From contig CAJUSI010000048.1 of assembly GCA_910589035.1 (NCBI GenBank), positions 58,923 to 122,922 on the forward strand: a stretch of DNA of 64,000 bases, read 5' to 3'. Below, one piece after another: positions 59,347 through 64,000 of this stretch (position 1 is its first letter; each line of letters begins with the position of its first letter). This stretch comes from an uncultured Acetatifactor sp. (GTDB lineage: Bacteria > Bacillota > Clostridia > Lachnospirales > Lachnospiraceae). The position numbers were made by a program, and so were the translations under genes. Under the pieces are notes generated by a model. The model had not been told where the DNA came from and searched no databases. It was given only the letters and a program-made list of their open reading frames with translations.

Positions 59347-59441
59347 AACCGCCCGGCCGCCGTTCCGGTTCCATATTTTCCCGGAATCGTACTGTCATGC
59401 AGGGCATGAGCAGGTATCGCATATTTTCTTCTTTCAAAGCT

Positions 59442-59472
59442 GCAGCAGCTTCAGGAATTCTGAAGCTGCTGC
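59442..59472 (-). terminator. Hairpin overlapping the end of the ABC exporter operon
   Basis: GCAGCAGCTTCAG (59442-59454) and CTGAAGCTGCTGC (59460-59472) are perfect 13-bp arms around a five-base loop. The stem includes the last codons of the exporter gene. No clear U-tract follows, so it may protect the mRNA end or stop transcription weakly. Confidence 0.5.
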
Positions 59473-61340
59473 TTATTATACTGCAGAGTATAGAGATCGT
59501 AATACCGGCCTTTCTGGTGCAGCAGCTCCTGATGGCTGCCCTGCTCCATAATCTGCCCCTGGGACAACAGTATAATATTGTCCGCGTGCTGGATGGTGGA
59601 AAGTCTGTGCGCCACAATCAGCATGGTGCCGATATTCTTCATCTTTTCCAGGCTGTCCTGAATCAGCAGCTCCGTCTCCGTGTCGATATTGGCGGTGGCC
59701 TCGTCCAGAATCATCACCGAAGGCCTGTGAATAATGGTGCGGGCAAAGGAGAGGAGCTGCCGCTGTCCGGCGGAGAAATTGTTCCCCCGCTCCCGCACCA
59801 CCTCATCCAGACCGTTTTCCAGCTTGCCGATGAAGGTATCCGCATTCACATAGCGGCAGGCCTCCCAGACCTCCTTATCCTCCACGTCCTCCCTGCGCAG
59901 CAGGATATTGCTGCGGATATCCCCGGAGAACAGGAACACATCCTGCAGCATCTGGCCGAAATGCCGCCGCAGGGAAGAAATCTTGATCTTCTTGATGTCG
60001 ATGCCGTCGATGAGAATCTGCCCCTTCTGGATATCGTAATTGCGGCAGATCAGGCTTAAGATAGTAGTCTTCCCGGAACCGGTGGAACCCACAAAGGCCA
60101 CCGTCTGCCTGGGCTCCACATGGAAGGACACGCCCTTCAGCACCCATTCCTCCGGCTTGTAGCAAAACCACACATCCCTGAATTCAATTTCTCCCCGAAT
60201 CTCCGGCAGTTCCACGGCGTCCGGCTCATCCACCACCTCTGGAACCATATCCAGTATCGTGAAAATCTTCTCCGCCGCGGCAAAGGAGCGCTGCAGCATG
60301 TCAAACTGCTCCGCCAGAGTCTGAATGGGATTGAAGAACCGGGAGATGTACATATAAAAGGACACCATGATACTGCTGTCGATCACCTGCCCGAAATAAT
60401 GAATATCCTTAATATACCCCTTGGCTCCAAAGTAAAACAGGCACAGATTGGAAGAAATGTAGAGCATATACACCATGGGCTGGAAAATACCGAAGACAAA
60501 CATCCGGCTCATCTTGGCCTTCTGCAGCTTACGGCTGCGCTCCAGAAAATCATCCAGCTTCTGCTCCTCCCTGTTGAAAATCTGGGTAATCTTCATACCC
60601 GACAGATTCTCGGACAGATAGGTATTGATATCCGTGGTGGCATTGTTCACCCTCCGGTGCACCCTGCGGGAAAACTTCCGGAAAATCACGGTAAAAAGCA
60701 GCACAAAAGGGACAAAGCACAGCACCATCAGTGTCAGCGCATAATTCAGCATCAGCATGGCCCCCAGCACCCCTACGATCACCATGGAATTCTTCGCCAG
60801 CGTCACCAGAATATTGGTAAACATATAGGAAATGGCATTGGGATCGTTGGAGACCCTGGTCACCAGCTTACCCACAGGAATATTGTTCAGCTGCTCATGG
60901 CTCAAGGTCTCAATATGCGTAAACACATCCATCCGGATTCTGGACAGAATCTTCTGGCCCGTCTTCTGCAGAATCATGGCCTGCAGATAGGTGCAGAACA
61001 TGGACACCACCAGGATTCCCCCATAGGCCCCCACCATGGCGTACAGGCTGCTCAGCTGGAAATCCCCCTTGATAAGACCCTGAATCCTCCCGATTACCAG
61101 GGGAGAAACCAGATCGTACACAATGGAAAACAGCATCACAAAAAACACCAGCACAAAGCTCTTCCAATAAGGCCTGGCATACTGCAGGAGCCTGCGGACA
61201 ATTTCCCCGTCCGGCATGTTCCGCTCCTTTTCGGGTTCATCCTCCTTCACCTTCCGCAGCGCCCACCAGGCCAGCAGGAACACAACGGCAAAGGCGCCGA
61301 TGATGGCGCCCACGATCAATATGGGCAGATACTCACTCAT
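59451..61340 (-). CDS. Heterodimeric ABC exporter subunit with canonical Walker B site (629 aa)
   Basis: Six membrane segments precede one ATPase domain. Walker A is GSTGSGKTT, the signature is NFSAGQRQ (a degenerate LSGGQ), Walker B plus catalytic glutamate is SVMILDEATANID and the switch histidine is in IVAHRLST. The partner has the complementary pattern, so one composite site is active and one degenerate, as in BmrC/BmrD- or LmrC/LmrD-type multidrug exporters. The ATG at 61340 overlaps the partner's stop by eight bases; a second ATG nine bases earlier is also possible. The N-terminal MSEYLPILIVGAII adds an extra hydrophobic segment. Confidence 0.92.
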   Translation of the reverse strand: MSEYLPILIVGAIIGAFAVVFLLAWWALRKVKEDEPEKERNMPDGEIVRRLLQYARPYWKSFVLVFFVMLFSIVYDLVSPLVIGRIQGLIKGDFQLSSLYAMVGAYGGILVVSMFCTYLQAMILQKTGQKILSRIRMDVFTHIETLSHEQLNNIPVGKLVTRVSNDPNAISYMFTNILVTLAKNSMVIVGVLGAMLMLNYALTLMVLCFVPFVLLFTVIFRKFSRRVHRRVNNATTDINTYLSENLSGMKITQIFNREEQKLDDFLERSRKLQKAKMSRMFVFGIFQPMVYMLYISSNLCLFYFGAKGYIKDIHYFGQVIDSSIMVSFYMYISRFFNPIQTLAEQFDMLQRSFAAAEKIFTILDMVPEVVDEPDAVELPEIRGEIEFRDVWFCYKPEEWVLKGVSFHVEPRQTVAFVGSTGSGKTTILSLICRNYDIQKGQILIDGIDIKKIKISSLRRHFGQMLQDVFLFSGDIRSNILLRREDVEDKEVWEACRYVNADTFIGKLENGLDEVVRERGNNFSAGQRQLLSFARTIIHRPSVMILDEATANIDTETELLIQDSLEKMKNIGTMLIVAHRLSTIQHADNIILLSQGQIMEQGSHQELLHQKGRYYDLYTLQYNKQQLQNS

Positions 61341-63114
61341 TGCTCGCATCTCCTTCCTCCTCCAGCTTCTGAAGGTCGACCATCTTCCGGTATTCCGGAC
61401 AGGAATCATACAATTCCTTATGAGGCCCCGCCGCCACCAGCTCCCCATCCTCCACAAAGAGGATTTTATCCATCTTCTCAATGGTAGTCACCCTGTGAGC
61501 AATCAGAATGGTAGTCTTGCCCTGCCTGGCCGTGCGCAGGTTCTCCAGGATTGCCGCCTCGGTCCTGGTATCCACGGCGGAGACGGAATCGTCCAGAATC
61601 AGTATGGGCGCGTCTTTCATCAGCGCCCGGGCAATGGATATCCTCTGCTTCTGCCCGCCGGAGACCGTGACGCCTCTCTCGCCCAGAATCGTGTTATACC
61701 CCTGCTGGAACTCCTTGATATTGCTATGTATATCCGCAAGCCTGGCCGCCTGCACCACCGCCCGGCTGTCGCTCTTTCCCACCCCGAAGGCAATATTGTT
61801 CTCGATGGTATCGGAGAACAGGAAATTATCCTGGGGCACATAGGCGCAGCAGGCCCTCAGATCCCTGATTTTCACTTCATTTACATCGTTTCCGTCAATG
61901 AACAGGGTGCCGTCCGGCACATTATAAGTGCGCAGGATCAAATCCACCAGCGTGGTCTTGCCGGAGCCGGTCTTGCCCACCAGGCCCACATTTTCCCCCG
62001 CATGAATGGTAAAGGAGACATCCTTCAGCACCTTATTCTCCCCGTCCGGATAATGGAAGGTCAGGTTCCGGAACTCGATATCCCCGCGGACATTCTTCAG
62101 CTCCCTGGCGCCCTCCCTGTCCGCCACATCGATCTTTGCATCCAGCAGCTCTCCCAGCCGGTCCATGGACGCCTTGCCCCGGGATGTCATGTCGATGAGC
62201 TCGGAAACCGCCATAATGGGCCAGATCACGGCGTTGAAATAGCCGATGAATTCCACCAGCTGCCCGGCGTTGAACCGGTCCATGTACACAAGATACCCGC
62301 CGTATCCCAGAATCACGCAGACCACGCTCTCCACAAAGAGCGTCACCATAATCCGCAGCAGCACGGCAGATTTGGTATGGTCGATATTGGCCTCCTCGTT
62401 CTCCTCGTTCAGCTTCTTGAAGGCCATCAGCTCCTTCGCCTCTTTCACAAAGGCCTTGATCACCGCGATGCCGGAAAAGCTCTCCTGGGAGAAATCGGAC
62501 AGCCTGGAAAAGGCCTCCTGGCGGATGTCCCATTTCTTCATCATCTGCTTTCCGATCACCGTGGCCGCCGCCAGCAGAAAGGCCATGGGAATCAGGGACA
62601 GCAATGTCAGCACAGGATCCATCCTCCACATGTTTATCACCGCCAGCACACCCAGCAGCAGCGCGTCAAAGAACATCAGCACACCCCAGCCGAAGCACTC
62701 CTGCACCGTATCCAGATCGTTGGTGAAAAGGCTCATCAGATTTCCCACCTTGTTCACCTGATAGTACTCCCGGCTCAGATCCTTGGCGTGGTCAAACATC
62801 CGGTTACGCAGATCCGCCTCCAGGCGCACCGCGGCCCCGAAAAAGCAGACGCGCCACAGAAAGCGCCCGGACACCATGGCCAGCACGATTCCCACCATGG
62901 GCATACAGATGCCGTCCAGCAGAAAATCCATGTCAAACGCCGTGGGAATCCCGTCCGCGTTCACAACGCCGCTGTTCATCCCGTTGATCACCATGCGGTA
63001 CAGCTTGGGAATCTCCAGCTGCAGGAAGTCCACCATCACCAGGGTGGCCAGACCCAGGACCAGCCAGCCGGCATACTTGAGATAATACCTGTTGATATGT
63101 TTGCCGAATATCAT
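61333..63114 (-). CDS. Heterodimeric ABC exporter subunit with Asp in place of the catalytic Glu (593 aa)
   Basis: A six-segment membrane domain (SREYYQVNKVGNLMSLF near the first intracellular loop) and an ATPase domain with GKTGSGKTT, signature VTVSGGQKQR, Walker B ILILDDSVSAVD and IAHRVTT. The residue after Walker B aspartate is Asp, the usual sign of the degenerate site in heterodimeric exporters. It is the first gene of a two-gene operon with a strong promoter at 63338-63310. Exporters of this type confer drug resistance or move lipids and peptides; no immunity or bacteriocin gene is adjacent. Confidence 0.93.
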   Translation of the reverse strand: MIFGKHINRYYLKYAGWLVLGLATLVMVDFLQLEIPKLYRMVINGMNSGVVNADGIPTAFDMDFLLDGICMPMVGIVLAMVSGRFLWRVCFFGAAVRLEADLRNRMFDHAKDLSREYYQVNKVGNLMSLFTNDLDTVQECFGWGVLMFFDALLLGVLAVINMWRMDPVLTLLSLIPMAFLLAAATVIGKQMMKKWDIRQEAFSRLSDFSQESFSGIAVIKAFVKEAKELMAFKKLNEENEEANIDHTKSAVLLRIMVTLFVESVVCVILGYGGYLVYMDRFNAGQLVEFIGYFNAVIWPIMAVSELIDMTSRGKASMDRLGELLDAKIDVADREGARELKNVRGDIEFRNLTFHYPDGENKVLKDVSFTIHAGENVGLVGKTGSGKTTLVDLILRTYNVPDGTLFIDGNDVNEVKIRDLRACCAYVPQDNFLFSDTIENNIAFGVGKSDSRAVVQAARLADIHSNIKEFQQGYNTILGERGVTVSGGQKQRISIARALMKDAPILILDDSVSAVDTRTEAAILENLRTARQGKTTILIAHRVTTIEKMDKILFVEDGELVAAGPHKELYDSCPEYRKMVDLQKLEEEGDASNE

Positions 63115-63338
63115 ATCTGTTTCCTTTCTTCCGGTTTATTTATCATGCTAGAGCGTGTTTGAACATTGCTTTCTGCCAGATGTGCGTCGTGCATATGCCT
63201 TTTGTGGCCGCTCCTGCAGACCGCCCGCCCCTTGAGAATTCCGCAAGTCTCAGGGCAGAACGGTTTGCTGCGCACGAAATCCGAAACAGGATTCCATGGC
63301 TGAAAATCTATTATACCTTCCTATATTAAAAATAGCAA
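63115..63338 (-). promoter_or_regulatory. Promoter and leader of the ABC exporter operon
   Basis: TTGCTA (63338-63333), 17 bp, then TATAAT (63315-63310) on the minus strand. The leader to the ATG at 63114 is nearly 200 nt, long enough for a regulatory structure or leader peptide, but I see no definite hairpin-terminator. Confidence 0.6.
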
Positions 63339-63369
63339 GTGTATATATGCAATTCGTCCCTATCCGTCC

Positions 63370-63570
63370 TTATAATTCCCGGGACTCTTGCCTATCGGCC
63401 CACATCGGCGCCGCCGTCCTGTTGGTGCCAAACCTGGCGATAACCCTTGCGCTGGTCACGCTGGATACAATCGTCCCGCAGCAGGTGACCACGGAGACAA
63501 ACAATCCCCATATAAGATATCGGATGCTTTTCCGTCTCCCGCCTGTCCCGAAAAAATCTTTCTCTTCCAT
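63370..63570 (-). CDS. Possible small membrane protein (66 aa)
   Basis: The frame starting MEEKDFFGTGGRRKS contains one clear hydrophobic helix (IRYLIWGLFVSVVTCCGTIVSS, abridged) flanked by arginines, as in a real single-pass protein, and ends RQESREL. No good ribosome binding site precedes any candidate start (63570 or 63600), so it may be remnant or accidental. It lies between queF and the exporter promoter. Confidence 0.3.
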   Translation of the reverse strand: MEEKDFFGTGGRRKSIRYLIWGLFVSVVTCCGTIVSSVTSARVIARFGTNRTAAPMWADRQESREL

Positions 63571-63655
63571 CTTAGGTATAGCAAAATCCCGCAAATACAA
63601 GGGCTTGCAGTTAGAGGGAAGTAAAAACTATTTGACATCTTTTTAAAATTATTAT

Positions 63656-64000
63656 TTAACGATTATCAACTTTTTCAGGATAAAGGTCATGCTGGCTTAA
63701 ACGCGTAAATGCAATATCTTTCCAAGGAGTTCCTTCTTTTCCATAATTACAATATGGGTCTATTGAAATACCTCCCCTTGGAGTAAATTTACCCCATACT
63801 TCGATGTATTTAGGATCCATAAGGCGGATAAGATCTTTCATTATAATATTGACACAATCTTCATGAAAATCTCCATGATTTCTAAAGCTGAAAAGATAAA
63901 GTTTTAAAGATTTACTTTCTACCATATTTTTATTTGGTACATAGGAAATATATATAGTTGCAAAATCCGGCTGACCTGTCATAGGACCCTCCAAAACAAA
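63656..64000 (-). CDS. queF: QueF-type preQ0 reductase family protein, 5' part cut by window edge
   Basis: The last 114 codons of a QueF/T-fold protein are visible. TGQPDFATIYISYVP, VESKSLKLYLFSFRNHG, DFHEDCVNIIMKDL and the end HDLYPEKVDNR match QueF, the NADPH-dependent enzyme that turns preQ0 into preQ1 in queuosine synthesis. In QueF the cysteine that forms a thioimide lies just before the PxTGQPDF segment; here it reads LEGPMTGQPD, with glycine in that place. The DNA is much more A+T-rich than its neighbours. Active-site aspartate, histidine and glutamate look present. Confidence 0.85.
   Translation of the reverse strand, partial: FVLEGPMTGQPDFATIYISYVPNKNMVESKSLKLYLFSFRNHGDFHEDCVNIIMKDLIRLMDPKYIEVWGKFTPRGGISIDPYCNYGKEGTPWKDIAFTRLSQHDLYPEKVDNR

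Noticed and set aside
61216..63162. 648-residue plus-strand open frame
   Set aside because: Antisense of the ABC exporter genes, which have full Walker and signature motifs.
63296..63646. 116-residue plus-strand frame
   Set aside because: Opposite the promoter of the exporter and the possible small membrane protein; no plausible start site or domain.

Overview
The window looks like a chromosomal segment of a GC-rich, low-GC-phylum relative (Firmicutes, class Clostridia, most likely a Lachnospiraceae gut bacterium). The reasons are strong AGGAGG-type ribosome binding sites on almost every gene, an LplB/LplC-type sugar ABC importer without its own ATPase, a YesN-type response regulator, a tRNA gene without encoded CCA, and protein sequences of clostridial character. 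The genus cannot be fixed from sequence alone. Nearly all genes lie on the minus strand.

Positions 1-36646 form one large carbohydrate locus. From right to left, in the order of transcription, they encode two permeases and a lipoprotein solute-binding protein, then GH2, an esterase, GH95, a GH138-like protein, GH29, GH42 and GH31. A plus-strand LacI regulator (14956-15963) stands between these and a second minus-strand operon. That operon encodes an isomerase, a two-subunit transketolase, an FGGY kinase, GH78, an unassigned alpha/alpha-barrel protein, a second isomerase-family protein, a cysteine desulfurase-like protein, a small protein and, cut by the left edge, a GH140 apiosidase-family protein. 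None of the enzymes shows a signal peptide, so they should act in the cytoplasm on imported oligosaccharides. The set matches the sugars of rhamnogalacturonan II (RG-II) side chain A (apiose, rhamnose, galacturonate, fucose, methyl-xylose, glucuronate, L-galactose). The isomerase, kinase and split transketolase match the transketolase route of D-apiose catabolism. My main inference is an intracellular Gram-positive RG-II/apiose utilisation system.

Positions 36900-46000 are mixed: a MATE efflux protein, an AraC regulator, an orphan YesN-type response regulator, RlmD, tRNA-Pro (AGG), PepD, a small lipoprotein and the start of NhaC. Positions 47354-54044 hold a second, smaller pectin set (GH51, an oxidoreductase, a metallophosphoesterase, GH105, CE8). 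Positions 54210-64000 hold a phosphoribosyltransferase-like protein, asparaginase, a FecR/WG-type lipoprotein gene broken by two frameshifts at poly-G tracts, an unknown protein, a heterodimeric ABC exporter and a partial QueF.

Short tandem repeats are unusually common. There is a 9-copy intergenic array at 906-1124, and low-complexity in-frame insertions occur in four different glycosidases. A family of about 65-bp imperfect repeats occupies at least four intergenic sites.
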